Under the pieces are notes generated by a model. It was given only the letters and a program-made list of their open reading frames with translations. It did no database searches and was not told the DNA's origin. Below are positions 52,375 to 61,362 of a stretch of DNA of 64,000 bases, one piece after another. Both the position numbers and the translations under genes were made by a program. Position 1 is the first letter of the stretch, and every line of letters starts with the position of its first letter. This DNA comes from Adlercreutzia equolifaciens (GTDB lineage: Bacteria; Actinomycetota; Coriobacteriia; Coriobacteriales; Eggerthellaceae), in contig NZ_JARFIK010000002.1 of assembly GCF_029076695.1 (NCBI RefSeq), positions 434,001 to 498,000 on the forward strand. The letters run 5' to 3'.

Positions 52375-52404
52375 GCGACTCTCTTCGGAGGGTCGCTTTT
52401 CTTT
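52375..52404 (+). terminator. Intrinsic terminator after the second AGCS gene
   Basis: Stem GCGACTCT/GGGTCGC region (52375-52382/52389-52396, one G-U pair), then TTTTCTTTT. The next promoter -10 begins immediately after. Confidence 0.85.
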
Positions 52405-52410
52405 TATACT
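52405..52410 (+). promoter_or_regulatory. TATACT -10 box placed for a leaderless mRNA
   Basis: TATACT ends 6 nt before ATG 52417. The GGGGG between could serve as a very close SD, so leaderless initiation is likely but not certain. Confidence 0.45.
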
Positions 52411-52416
52411 GGGGGC

Positions 52417-53766
52417 ATGAAAACCATTGCAATCATAGGTGGCGGCGCGGCGGGCCTGACGGCGGCTATTGCGGCCGCTGAGGCGGCTCGCAAGGCGACG
52501 GAGGCCCCGGGTCCGGCACCCGTTTCCGTCACGGTGTACGAGGCCTCCGACCGCGTGGGCCGCTCCATTCTGGCCACGGGCAACGGCCGCTGCAACTTCT
52601 CCAACGCGGTTATCGAGCCGGAGCTTTACCGCAACGGTGCCCATGTGGCGGCGGCGTTGGAGGTGCTGGAGGCCCAGGCCGCTGGCGTGGAGCCATCTGG
52701 CGTGTCCTCGACCTCGGAGGCGCTCTCGGTGCTGCCCGGCGGTCCCAACGCGGTGCTCTCGTTCTTCGCCGAAAGCGGCCTGGTGTGGCGCGAAGAGGGG
52801 GAGGGCCGCCTGTATCCCTTGGCTAACAAGGCCACTTCGGTGCTCGACTGCCTGCGGGCGCGCCTTGAAGCTGCGGGAGTAAATCTGGTGTGCGACAGCG
52901 CCGTGGAGGCGATAGAGGCCCCTGGTGAGCGCTGTGCGCGGTTCACGCTCCGTTTGGCCGACGGGCGCTTTGAGCGAGCCGATGCCGTGATAGTGGCGGT
53001 GGGCGGCCGCGTGGCCCCGCGTCTTTTGCCCGCGGGCCTTCCTTTCGTAAAGACGGCTCTCACGCTGGGGCCCTTGGCCGTGAAGTCTCCCTATCCGCGG
53101 CAGCTGGACAACATTCGCGTGCGCGGCGCCCTGGAGCTGTGGCGGGGCACATCGCTGGTGGCACGGGAGCGCGGCGAAGTGATGTTTCGCAAGTACGGCG
53201 TCTCGGGCATTGCGGCGTTCAACCTGAGTCGTCTGGCCCAGCCGGGCGACGAGCTGGCAGTGGATTTCCTGCCTGTGGTGGCCGGGGCTGAGGCGTTCGC
53301 GTTTCTCGCGGAGCGCGCCTGTGCCCTGAGCGCGGTACTGGACCATCCCGCCACCTGGGACGATGTTCTGCGCGGCATGGTGCTGGCCCCAGTGGCCGAG
53401 GTGCTGCTGAAAGCGGCCTCGGTGCGGGGCGAACAGGTGGTCAGCGCCGTGGGCGCTTCCGATAGCGCGGACGGAGGCGCGGCGTCCTCCGATGTTGCGG
53501 CCGTGGCGGCCGTGCTCAAGGGGCTGCGGCTGCCCGTGACAGGCATCGGCGACGAGCGCCAGTGCCAGGTGCATCGCGGCGGCGTGGCCGTGGAGGCGCT
53601 GGACGCAGCCACGGGTCGGGTACGCGCGGTGCCCGGACTGTTCGTGGCGGGTGAGGCGGCTGATGTGGACGCCCCCTGCGGCGGTTACAACCTGCACTGG
53701 GCCTGGGCCTCGGGGCTCTTGGCCGGTCGCGGAGCGGCGGCTGTGATAGAGGGAGCGCATTCATGA
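52417..53766 (+). CDS. HI0933/BaiN-like NAD(P)/FAD-dependent oxidoreductase
   Basis: FAD enzyme of the HI0933 family (449 aa; usual 400-420). The dinucleotide motif IAIIGGGAAGLTAAIAAAEA is at residues 4-23, followed by the family block LATGNGRCNFSNA, a second block GRVAPRLLPAG-like in place of the usual GG.S.p..G, and the C-terminal GLFVAGEAADVDAPCGGYNL with HWAWASGLLAGRGAA. Family members include BaiN of Clostridium scindens (3-oxo-delta4-cholenoic acid reduction), but that activity is not general. The gene overlaps the next FAD enzyme by four bases (ATGA), starting a run of five overlapping genes. Confidence 0.85.
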   Translation: MKTIAIIGGGAAGLTAAIAAAEAARKATEAPGPAPVSVTVYEASDRVGRSILATGNGRCNFSNAVIEPELYRNGAHVAAALEVLEAQAAGVEPSGVSSTSEALSVLPGGPNAVLSFFAESGLVWREEGEGRLYPLANKATSVLDCLRARLEAAGVNLVCDSAVEAIEAPGERCARFTLRLADGRFERADAVIVAVGGRVAPRLLPAGLPFVKTALTLGPLAVKSPYPRQLDNIRVRGALELWRGTSLVARERGEVMFRKYGVSGIAAFNLSRLAQPGDELAVDFLPVVAGAEAFAFLAERACALSAVLDHPATWDDVLRGMVLAPVAEVLLKAASVRGEQVVSAVGASDSADGGAASSDVAAVAAVLKGLRLPVTGIGDERQCQVHRGGVAVEALDAATGRVRAVPGLFVAGEAADVDAPCGGYNLHWAWASGLLAGRGAAAVIEGAHS

Positions 53767-55385
53767 TTCAGGTGTCCAACATCCCCGTGTCGCTCGATGC
53801 GCTTCTGCCCGAAAACGAGGCGCTTTTTCGACGCGAAGTGGCCCGTGCCCTGAAGCTGTCAGCGAGCCAGGTGAAAAGCTTAAGGCTGCTGAAGCGCTCC
53901 ATTGACGCGCGTAAGAAGTCGAACGTCCATGGGGTGGTGACCGTGGCGGTCGCCTTGGCCGAGGGTGCAGTTCCCATGCCCCGCAAGGGCGTGACGGTGA
54001 AGCCCTACGAGCCGACGGCTCCGCTGACGGTTCCCCGGGTGGAAGCGTCCGAGCTGCGTCCTGTGGTGGTGGGCATGGGCCCTGCGGGATTGTTCTGCGC
54101 GCTGTATCTGGCCCGCGCCGGTCTGCGGCCCCTGGTGGTCGAGCGCGGCGCCGATGTGGATGCCCGCACACGGGCGGTGGACGCCTTCGCCGCGGGCGGT
54201 CCCCTCGACGCCGTTACCAACATCCAATTCGGCGAAGGGGGAGCCGGCACGTTTTCCGACGGAAAGTTGGGCACGGGCATCAAGAGCCCCCATATTCGCC
54301 ACGTGCTGGAGGCCTTCGTAGAGGCGGGGGCGCCTGAGGACATTCTGGTCGATGCGAAGCCCCATATTGGCACCGACTTGCTGGTGGAGGTAGTTCGCCA
54401 CCTGCGCGAGGCCATCCAAGAGGCCGGCGGCGAGGTGCGCTTCCTCACGCGCCTGGTCGACGTGGAGGTGGAGGAAGGTGCTGTAGTCGGTGTCGTGCTC
54501 AAAGACGAGCGCACGGGGGCTACCGAGACGGTGGCCACGGATCGCGTGGTGCTGGCCTGCGGGCATTCCGCCCGCGACACCTTTCAGCTGGTGTCGAAGG
54601 CGGGGGTGGTGCTCGAGCGCAAGCCCTTCGCCGTGGGCGTGCGCATCGAGCATCCCCAGGCGCTGATCAACCGGGCCCAGTACGGGCCGTCCGCTGCGCA
54701 CCCGGCTTTGGGCGCGGCCGACTACAAGCTGGCGGTGAAGACCCATGATGGCCGCGGGGTCTATACCTTCTGCATGTGTCCCGGTGGGGAGGTGGTGGCC
54801 GCGGCCAGCGAGGCCGGCGGTGTGTGCGTGAACGGCATGAGCCGCCATGCTCGTGCGGGCAAGAACGCAAATAGCGCCCTGTTGGTGGAGGTGCGTCCCG
54901 ACGACCTGCCCGGGAACGACCCCTTGGAGGGTGTGGCCTTCCAGCGTCAGTGGGAGCATGCCGCGTTCGACCTGGGCGGTTTCAGCTATTTGGCCCCAGC
55001 CCAGACGGTGAAGCAGTTCCGCGCCGGCAAAGCGGGCGCCGCCAGCACGGAGGTGAAACCCACCTATCCGCGGGGCGTGGTCTGGGCCGACCTGCACCAG
55101 TGCCTGCCGCCGTTTGTGACCGACGCCCTGGAGGAGGCCTTCCCCCTGCTCGATCGCAAGCTGGCCGGCTTCGCCCATCCCCAGGCGGTGATGACGGGCA
55201 TCGAGGCTCGCAGCTCGAGCCCCGTGCGCCTTGTGCGCGACGAGGGATTCCAGACGAATATTGCCGGGCTCTACCCCTGCGGTGAGGGCGGCGGCTATGC
55301 CGGCGGCATCACCAGCGCGGCCGTGGACGGTCTGCGCGTGGCCGAGGCCATTGTGGGGGAGTGCCAGAAGGGGGAGGCGCGATGA
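53763..55385 (+). CDS. FAD-dependent protein, COG2509 type
   Basis: The N-terminal 85 residues form a small alpha/beta domain with a conserved RRSIDAR-like segment (LLKRSIDARKKSNVHGVVTV). The FAD motif follows (PVVVGMGPAGLFCALYLARAG, about residues 100-120), then VTNIQFGEGGAGTFSDGKLG and the C-terminal GLYPCGEGGGYAGGITSAAVD with DGLRVAEAI. This is the widespread uncharacterised FAD-dependent dehydrogenase family of 530-540 aa; length matches. Substrate unknown. It is translationally coupled to both neighbours by ATGA overlaps. Confidence 0.85.
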   Translation: MIQVSNIPVSLDALLPENEALFRREVARALKLSASQVKSLRLLKRSIDARKKSNVHGVVTVAVALAEGAVPMPRKGVTVKPYEPTAPLTVPRVEASELRPVVVGMGPAGLFCALYLARAGLRPLVVERGADVDARTRAVDAFAAGGPLDAVTNIQFGEGGAGTFSDGKLGTGIKSPHIRHVLEAFVEAGAPEDILVDAKPHIGTDLLVEVVRHLREAIQEAGGEVRFLTRLVDVEVEEGAVVGVVLKDERTGATETVATDRVVLACGHSARDTFQLVSKAGVVLERKPFAVGVRIEHPQALINRAQYGPSAAHPALGAADYKLAVKTHDGRGVYTFCMCPGGEVVAAASEAGGVCVNGMSRHARAGKNANSALLVEVRPDDLPGNDPLEGVAFQRQWEHAAFDLGGFSYLAPAQTVKQFRAGKAGAASTEVKPTYPRGVVWADLHQCLPPFVTDALEEAFPLLDRKLAGFAHPQAVMTGIEARSSSPVRLVRDEGFQTNIAGLYPCGEGGGYAGGITSAAVDGLRVAEAIVGECQKGEAR

Positions 55386-56077
55386 AGCGGCTTTCCTTGG
55401 CCGAGGCGACGGACTGCCTGGACCGCGGCGAGGCCGTGGTGCTGCCGACGGACACGGTGTACGGCGTGGGGGTGGCCGTTGAGGCGGCCCCCGGCCCTCA
55501 GCGGTTGTTCGAGGCCAAGCATCGTCCCGCCGACAAGCCGGTGGCGTGGCTCGTGGCCAGTCCCGACGACCTTGAGCGTTACGGTAAGGCCGTGCCCGCC
55601 TACGCCCGACGGTTGGCCGAGGCCTTCTGGCCCGGTGCGCTGACGTTGGTGGTGCGCGCCTCGGCGGCGGTGCCCCTCGCCTTCCAGTCACAAGCGGGCA
55701 CCATCGGCTTGCGCATGCCCGCTTCCCCCGAGGCCTTGGCGCTTATTCGGGCGGCCGGATGTCCCTTGGCCGTCACCTCGGCCAATCCTTCCGGCGCTTT
55801 GGCGCCAGTTCGCTTCGAAGACCTCGATTCGGCCCTGGTGGACGCCACGGCGGGGGTCTTCGTGCCAGAGCCTGCGGCCAAGGGGCAACCAAGCGATGGG
55901 ATGTCGCTGGCAAGCGCTGTCGAAGCGCCTGCGGGCCCCGCAGCCCACGGTTGCGCGACAGACGCCGCGGGATCGCCCGAGGCCGCTTCCACGGTGCTAG
56001 ACTGCACCGCGGACGCCCCGCGCCTCTTGCGCGCCGGGGCTCTTTCGTTTGACTTGGTGAAAGGAGTGCTCCTATGA
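55382..56077 (+). CDS. L-threonylcarbamoyladenylate synthase (Sua5/YrdC family)
   Basis: Makes threonylcarbamoyl-AMP from Thr, bicarbonate and ATP for the t6A37 modification of ANN-decoding tRNAs. Core blocks: AVVLPTDTVYGVGVAV, KHRPADKPVAWLV, FWPGALTLVVRAS, GTIGLRMPASPEALAL, PLAVTSANPSG. The basic K/R-x-R and SxN motifs for nucleotide binding are visible. After about residue 170 the sequence is low complexity (Ala/Ser/Gly/Pro) for about 40 residues and then ends LRAGALSFDLVKG, so the full Sua5 C-terminal domain is absent (YrdC/TsaC-like length of 231 aa). ATG 55382 overlaps the preceding stop. Confidence 0.92.
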   Translation: MKRLSLAEATDCLDRGEAVVLPTDTVYGVGVAVEAAPGPQRLFEAKHRPADKPVAWLVASPDDLERYGKAVPAYARRLAEAFWPGALTLVVRASAAVPLAFQSQAGTIGLRMPASPEALALIRAAGCPLAVTSANPSGALAPVRFEDLDSALVDATAGVFVPEPAAKGQPSDGMSLASAVEAPAGPAAHGCATDAAGSPEAASTVLDCTADAPRLLRAGALSFDLVKGVLL

Positions 56078-57066
56078 CAGAGGCTCAGGAAGCGGTGGGA
56101 CGGACGGAATTCGAGTTTCCCTCCGCCGACGGCACGAGCGCGGTGCACGGCGTGCTCTGGGTGCCGCTGGCCATGGAGCGTTTGGAGGGCAGCCCCGACC
56201 AGCTGGGTCTGTTCCGCCCGCGCGGCGTGGTGCAGCTGGTCCACGGTATGGCCGAGCATATCAGCCGCTACGATGATTTCGCCCGTTTTCTGGCTTCCCA
56301 GGGATTCCTGGTGGGCGGCCACGACCACATCGGCCACGGCTCGACGGCGGCTACGGCTATCGATCGCGGCGTGGTAGATGCGGACACGGGCGCTCAGGCC
56401 ATGATCAAGGACGTGCAGCAGATGCGCCTCATGCTTACCCAGCAGGTGGTGCCGGGCACGTCCTATTTCCTGTTCGGCCACTCCATGGGCTCGCTGGTGG
56501 TGCGCAGCTACCTGCCCCAGTACGGCGAAGGACTCACGGGCGCTATCATCTGCGGCACGGCCAACGAGTCCACGGTGGTGTCGGCGGCCGGCAACCAGCT
56601 GGCGCGCCTCATTGCCCGCGTGCGCGGCAACGATTACAAGAGCGAGCTGCTGCACAGCCTGGCCGATGGCGCCTATAGCCGCGCCATTAAGGATGCCCGC
56701 ACGCCCTTCGACTGGCTCTCCCGCGATCCGCAGGTGGCCGACGAGTTCATGGCCGACGAGACCACAGGCTTCATGTTCGGCGCCGGCGCCTACGCCACCC
56801 TGACCGAGCTGGCCCACCGCGCCGCCAGCCCGAAGACCCTGGCCGCCACCCCGCACGCCCTGCCGCTGCTCTACATAGCCGGCGAGGCCGATCCCGTAGG
56901 AAAGTGCGGCAAGGGCGTCGCCAAAGCCGCCGAGGCCATGGAGCAGGCGGGAGCCGAGGACGTCACCCTCAAACTCTATCCCGCCATGCGCCACGAAATC
57001 CTCAACGAATACGGCAAAGAAGACGTCTACCGCTACATCCTCGACTGGGTAGAGGCGCGTGCATGA
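56074..57066 (+). CDS. Alpha/beta hydrolase, monoacylglycerol-lipase/lysophospholipase-like
   Basis: Serine hydrolase of 330 aa: oxyanion region VQLVHGMAEHISRYDDFARF, nucleophile elbow GHSMGSLVVRSYL (Ser about residue 138), a catalytic Asp in LYIAGEADPVGKCGKG and His in YPAMRHEILNEYGKEDVY. The HGMAEHxxRYxxFA block is typical of monoacylglycerol lipases (Hydrolase_4). It overlaps sua5 upstream and glpK downstream by ATGA, and glpK phosphorylates glycerol, so a pathway from acylglycerol to glycerol-3-phosphate is a reasonable inference. There is no signal peptide, so it acts in the cytoplasm. Confidence 0.9.
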   Translation: MTEAQEAVGRTEFEFPSADGTSAVHGVLWVPLAMERLEGSPDQLGLFRPRGVVQLVHGMAEHISRYDDFARFLASQGFLVGGHDHIGHGSTAATAIDRGVVDADTGAQAMIKDVQQMRLMLTQQVVPGTSYFLFGHSMGSLVVRSYLPQYGEGLTGAIICGTANESTVVSAAGNQLARLIARVRGNDYKSELLHSLADGAYSRAIKDARTPFDWLSRDPQVADEFMADETTGFMFGAGAYATLTELAHRAASPKTLAATPHALPLLYIAGEADPVGKCGKGVAKAAEAMEQAGAEDVTLKLYPAMRHEILNEYGKEDVYRYILDWVEARA

Positions 57067-58553
57067 AGAAGTACGTAATCGCCCTCGATCAAGGCACCAC
57101 CTCATCGCGCGCCATGCTCATCGACCGAGCCGGCAGGGCCGTCGGTTCCGTGCAGCGCCCCTTCGCACAGCTGTACCCGCAGCCCGGTTGGGTCGAGCAC
57201 GATCCGCACGACATCCTGTCCTCGCAGCTGGGCGCGCTCACCGAGCTGCTGCTCACCTACAGCGTCAGCCCCGAGGACATCGACGCCATCGGCATCACCA
57301 ACCAGCGCGAGACCACGGTGGTGTGGGACCGCGCTACCGGCGAGCCCATCTGCAACGCCATTGTGTGGCAGTGCCGGCGCACCGCGCCCATGATCGAGGC
57401 GCTGACTGCCGACCCGGTGGTGGCGGAGGAGATCACGGCGCGCACGGGGCTTATTCCCGATGCCTACTTCTCGGCCAGCAAGATCGCCTGGATTTTGGGC
57501 GAGGTGCCCGGCGCGCGCGAACGGGCCGAGCGCGGCGAGCTGGCCTTTGGCACCGTGGACAGCTGGCTTATCTGGAAGCTCACCTACGGGGCGGTCCATG
57601 CCACCGATGTGACGAACGCCAGCCGCACCATGCTCTTCAACATCCACGAGGGCTGCTGGGATCCGTACCTGCTGGAACTCTTCGGCATTCCCGCATCGCT
57701 GCTGCCCGAGGTACGGCCCTCGGCGGGCTGCTTCGGTACCACGGCGAACCCCGGCCTTGTCCAGGGCATCCCCATTGCCGGGGTGGCGGGCGACCAGCAG
57801 GCGGCCCTGTTCGGCCAGTGCTGCTTCGACCCGGGCCAGGCGAAGAACACCTACGGCACCGGCTGCTTCCTGCTTATGAACACCGGTCACGAGGCCTGCC
57901 GCACGCGCAACGGACTCATCACCACGGTGGCCGCGTCGGCCCCTGGTACCGAGGGGCTCGAGTACGCCCTGGAAGGTAGCGTCTTTGTGGCCGGGGCCCT
58001 TATCCAGTGGCTCCGCGACGAACTGGGCATCATCGAGAACGTGACCGAGACCGATGCCATCGCCCGCAGCGTGCCCAGCACCGACGGCGTCTATGTGGTG
58101 CCGGCCTTCACGGGGCTAGGGGCGCCCTACTGGGACGCCGAGGCCCGCGGGGCCATTCTGGGGCTCACTCGCGGCACGGGCCGCGCCCATATTGTGCGGG
58201 CGTCCCTGGAGGCCCTGGCCTACCAGGTGTGCGATTTGGTGCACGCCATGAACGAGGACTCCTCGGTGCCGCTGACCACGCTCAACGTGGACGGGGGAGC
58301 GGCCACCAACAACTTCCTCATGCAGTTCCAGGCCGATATGCTAGGCTGCCCGCTGCGCCGTCCGGCCAACGCGGAGACCACGGCCCTGGGCGCGGCGTTT
58401 CTGGCCGGCTTGGCCACGGGTTTCTGGCCCGACGTGCAGGCCCTGCGCGCGTTGCGGGAAGGGGAGGAGCGCTTCCTGCCCACCTTCGATGAGGCCCAAC
58501 GGTCACGCCGCATCGACGGATGGCACGAGGCCGTCGCCCGCGTGCGCAGTTAG
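57063..58553 (+). CDS. glpK: Glycerol kinase
   Basis: GlpK makes sn-glycerol-3-phosphate from glycerol and ATP. FGGY-kinase blocks: YVIALDQGTTSSRAMLIDRA at the N-terminus, WVEHDPHDI, ITNQRETTVVWD, AIVWQCRRTAPMIE, GTVDSWLIWKLTYG with HATDVTNASRTMLFN, GVAGDQQAALFGQ, NTYGTGCFLLMNTG, VVPAFTGLGAPYWD and VDGGAATNNFLMQFQAD. Length (496 aa) is normal. It overlaps the hydrolase gene by four bases. The product feeds lipid synthesis and could supply a CDP-glycerol route such as the one suggested at 10.6-18.3 kb. Confidence 0.97.
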   Translation: MKKYVIALDQGTTSSRAMLIDRAGRAVGSVQRPFAQLYPQPGWVEHDPHDILSSQLGALTELLLTYSVSPEDIDAIGITNQRETTVVWDRATGEPICNAIVWQCRRTAPMIEALTADPVVAEEITARTGLIPDAYFSASKIAWILGEVPGARERAERGELAFGTVDSWLIWKLTYGAVHATDVTNASRTMLFNIHEGCWDPYLLELFGIPASLLPEVRPSAGCFGTTANPGLVQGIPIAGVAGDQQAALFGQCCFDPGQAKNTYGTGCFLLMNTGHEACRTRNGLITTVAASAPGTEGLEYALEGSVFVAGALIQWLRDELGIIENVTETDAIARSVPSTDGVYVVPAFTGLGAPYWDAEARGAILGLTRGTGRAHIVRASLEALAYQVCDLVHAMNEDSSVPLTTLNVDGGAATNNFLMQFQADMLGCPLRRPANAETTALGAAFLAGLATGFWPDVQALRALREGEERFLPTFDEAQRSRRIDGWHEAVARVRS

Positions 58554-58636
58554 TGCATCTTGGAGAAACCTCGCCCGCGGGGCCGCGCGCTGCGCCTACA
58601 ATGGGCGAGACGAAAACTTCGCGAGAAGGAGCACCC

Positions 58637-59071
58637 ATGCGCATCAGCATTGGAAGCGATCACGCCGGCTTCGAGCAGAAGCAGGCCCTGGTTGATTACT
58701 TGGTGGGGAAGGGCTACGACGTCATCGACCGCGGCCCCGATTCCGACGACCGCGTCGACTACCCCGATTTCGCCGTTCCCGTGGCCCAGGACGTGGCCGA
58801 CGGCGCCGTCGACTACGGCGTGCTCGTGTGCGGCACGGGCATTGGCATGGCCATGGCCGCCGACAAGGTGCCTGGCATCCGCGCCGCCAACATCATCACT
58901 CCCGAGTTCGCCGCCCTGTGCCGCGAGCACAACGACGCCAACGTCATCACCCTGTCCGGCCGCTTCGTGGCTCTTGAGGACAACGAGCGCATTCTGGACA
59001 CGTTCCTGTCCACGGATTTCGGCGGCGGTCGCCACGCCGGCCGTGTCGAAAAGATTATGAGTCTTGACTAG
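58637..59071 (+). CDS. rpiB: Ribose-5-phosphate isomerase B (RpiB/LacAB family)
   Basis: Interconverts ribose-5-phosphate and ribulose-5-phosphate. Blocks: ISIGSDHAGFEQKQALVDYL, VDYPDFAVPVAQDVADG, GVLVCGTGIGMAMAADKVPG with the active-site Cys in VCGTG, and REHNDANVITLSGRF. Length (144 aa) is typical. ATG 58637 follows AGAAGGAGCACCC; the longer frame upstream is in the gap. A TACAAT at 58597 may be its promoter. The rpiB-glyA-upp order is common in Gram-positives. Confidence 0.95.
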   Translation: MRISIGSDHAGFEQKQALVDYLVGKGYDVIDRGPDSDDRVDYPDFAVPVAQDVADGAVDYGVLVCGTGIGMAMAADKVPGIRAANIITPEFAALCREHNDANVITLSGRFVALEDNERILDTFLSTDFGGGRHAGRVEKIMSLD

Positions 59072-59137
59072 TTCCGTCGGCTCTGACTTCCTTGAGCGAA
59101 CCTGTGAAAGAGAAAATTGTCGAATGATTGGAGAGAA

Positions 59138-60394
59138 ATGGCTCTTGAGTTTCTAGCAGCGGAGGATCCGCAGGTAACTGAGTGCTTGCGTGAGGAATTG
59201 GCGCGTCAGCGCGGCTCGGTGGAGCTTATCGCGTCCGAGAACTTCACCTCGCGGGCGGTCATGGAGGCCGTGGGCAGCGTGCTTACCAACAAGTACGCCG
59301 AGGGCTACCCCGGCAAGCGCTACTACGGCGGCTGCGAGAAAGTGGACATGGTGGAGGATCTGGCCCGCGATCGCGCCTGCCAGCTCTACGGTGCGAAGTG
59401 CGCCAACGTGCAGCCCCATTCCGGCGCCAGCGCGAACTTCGGCGCGTACCTCTCCATCATCGAGCCCGGCGACACGGTGCTCGGCATGAGCCTTGATCAC
59501 GGCGGCCACCTCACCCACGGCAGCCCCGTGAACTTCTCCGGCCTGCTCTACAACATCGTTTCCTATGGTGTGGATCCGGAAACCGAGACTATCGATTACG
59601 ACGCGCTGGAGCGCCTGGCCAAGGAAGTGCGTCCGAAGGTCATCGTGGGCGGCGCCAGCGCCTACCCGCGCTTCATCGACTTCGAGCGCATGGGCGCCAT
59701 CGCCCGCGAGGTGGGCGCCTATCTCATGATCGATATGGCCCATATCGCCGGCCTGGTGGCTGCCGACCTGCATCCCAATCCGGTGCCCCATGCCGATATT
59801 GTCACGTCCACCAGCCACAAGACCCTGCGCGGCCCGCGCGGCGGCTTCATCCTCACCAACAACGAGGAGCTGGGCGCGAAGATCAACAAGGCCATCTTCC
59901 CCGGCGCCCAGGGCGGCCCGCTCATGCACGTCATCGCCGGCAAGGCCGTGGCCTTCGGCGAGGCTTTGAAGCCCGACTACCGCACCTACATGGAGGCCGT
60001 GGTGGAGAACGCCCGCACTCTGGGCCAGGGCATGACCGATGGCGGCCTGCGCCTGGTGTCCGGCGGCACCGACAACCATCTGTGCCTGGTGGACCTCACG
60101 GCCTCCGACATCACCGGCAAGGACGCCGAGAAGCTGCTGGAGTCCGTGGGCCTGACGGTGAACAAGAACTCCATCCCCAACGAGCAGCGTTCGCCCTTCG
60201 TCACCAGCGGCATCCGCGTCGGCTCTGCCGCCGCCACCACCCGCGGCTTCACCGCCGAGGACTTCTACGAGGTGGGTCAGCTCATCGCCACCACGGTCTT
60301 CAACGCCGACAACGAGGCCAAGTTGGCCGACGTCCGCAAGAAGGTGGACGCCATGCTGGAAGCCCACCCCTTGTACCCCGGACTGGAATACTAG
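59138..60394 (+). CDS. glyA: Serine hydroxymethyltransferase
   Basis: PLP enzyme that converts serine and tetrahydrofolate to glycine and methylene-THF. Blocks: [65 protein letters not shown] lysine in [14 protein letters not shown] (about residue 229), and [20 protein letters not shown] with [10 protein letters not shown]. Length (418 aa) is normal. ATG 59138 follows TTGGAGAGAA; a 7-residue longer TTG start is less likely. Confidence 0.97.
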   Translation: MALEFLAAEDPQVTECLREELARQRGSVELIASENFTSRAVMEAVGSVLTNKYAEGYPGKRYYGGCEKVDMVEDLARDRACQLYGAKCANVQPHSGASANFGAYLSIIEPGDTVLGMSLDHGGHLTHGSPVNFSGLLYNIVSYGVDPETETIDYDALERLAKEVRPKVIVGGASAYPRFIDFERMGAIAREVGAYLMIDMAHIAGLVAADLHPNPVPHADIVTSTSHKTLRGPRGGFILTNNEELGAKINKAIFPGAQGGPLMHVIAGKAVAFGEALKPDYRTYMEAVVENARTLGQGMTDGGLRLVSGGTDNHLCLVDLTASDITGKDAEKLLESVGLTVNKNSIPNEQRSPFVTSGIRVGSAAATTRGFTAEDFYEVGQLIATTVFNADNEAKLADVRKKVDAMLEAHPLYPGLEY

Positions 60395-60434
60395 TAGAAT
60401 CGCAGCAAGGGAAGAGCGTTCGGAAAGGAAAGCT

Positions 60435-61073
60435 ATGAACAACGACCGAGTAGTCGTCCTCGACCATCCTATCGTGCAGCACAAGCTGTCGATTCTGCGC
60501 GACAAGCACACCCCCTCGAACGAGTTCCGCGACATCGTCAGCGAGCTGTCGCTGTTCGAGACCTATGAGGCCACGCGCGACCTGCCGCTCACGAACGTCT
60601 TCATCCACACGCCCATCGCGCCCTTCGACGCCAAGCAGATCACTGGCCGCAAGGTGGCCTTCGTGCCCATCCTGCGCGCGGGCCTCGGTATGGTGGACGG
60701 CGCGCTGGAGGTCATTCCCACGGCTCGCGTGGGCCATCTGGGCATGCAGCGCAACGAGGAAACCCACGAGCCGGAAAGCTACTACGACAAGCTGCCCCGC
60801 GACATTGCCAGCCGCCGCGTCTACGTGCTCGATCCCATGCTGGCCACGGGCGGCTCTGCCGCTGCGGCCATCGAGTACCTGCGCGAAGCCGGCGTCACGG
60901 GCACTATCCGCTTTCTGTGCATCGTAGCCGCCCCCGAGGGCATCGAGCGCTTGCTGGCCGCCGACGACGACCTCGTCGTCTACGCCTGCGCCGTGGACGA
61001 GGGCCTCAACGAAAACGCCTACATCGTCCCCGGCCTCGGCGACGCCGGCGACCGCATCTTCGGCACCGAGTAG
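60435..61073 (+). CDS. upp: Uracil phosphoribosyltransferase
   Basis: Salvages uracil with PRPP to UMP. Blocks: HPIVQHKLSILRDKHTPSNE, FVPILRAGLGMVDGALEVIP, the PRPP loop in VYVLDPMLATGGSAAAAIEYL, and the C-terminal uracil-binding ENAYIVPGLGDAGDRIFGTE. Length (212 aa) is normal. SD GGAAAGGAAAGCT before ATG. It lies 40 bp after glyA, probably in the same transcript. Confidence 0.97.
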   Translation: MNNDRVVVLDHPIVQHKLSILRDKHTPSNEFRDIVSELSLFETYEATRDLPLTNVFIHTPIAPFDAKQITGRKVAFVPILRAGLGMVDGALEVIPTARVGHLGMQRNEETHEPESYYDKLPRDIASRRVYVLDPMLATGGSAAAAIEYLREAGVTGTIRFLCIVAAPEGIERLLAADDDLVVYACAVDEGLNENAYIVPGLGDAGDRIFGTE

Positions 61074-61104
61074 TTCGTTCTTGTTTCTTGTTCAGAAGAG
61101 CAGC

Positions 61105-61261
61105 GGCGCTCGGCCGGGACCCCCGAAGGGCACCGTCTGAACACCAAAAAGAAAAAGCGACCGAAGGTCGCCCAGTAAATGCATGAGGGAGCGCAGCGCA
61201 CGAGGCCGCAGGCCGAGCAGCGGAGCGGCGCGTGCCCGGAGCGGGGTCGCGGCCGAGTGCC
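61105..61261. repeat. Structured intergenic element, family 4, copy B
   Basis: Outer arms 61105-61133 and 61232-61261 pair with a few mismatches and differ in sequence from copy A, while the core is shared: CACCGTCTGAACACCAAAAA, hairpin GCGACC-GAA-GGTCGC (61157-61171), CCCAGTAAATGCATGAGGGA and CAGCGGAGCGGCGCGTGCCC. The inner hairpin has C-G pairs where copy A has T-A. It lies between upp and the dCMP deaminase gene. To about 61340 there follow purine-rich AGCAAG repeats of no clear function. Confidence 0.85.
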
Positions 61262-61362
61262 GCGGACAGCAAGAGCAGTCAGGCAAGCCAGAGCAAGCGC
61301 AAGCGAAGCGAGCGCGAGCAATCAGAATGCAGCAATGAAAGGCAAGAAAGGCAGGGAGCTAG

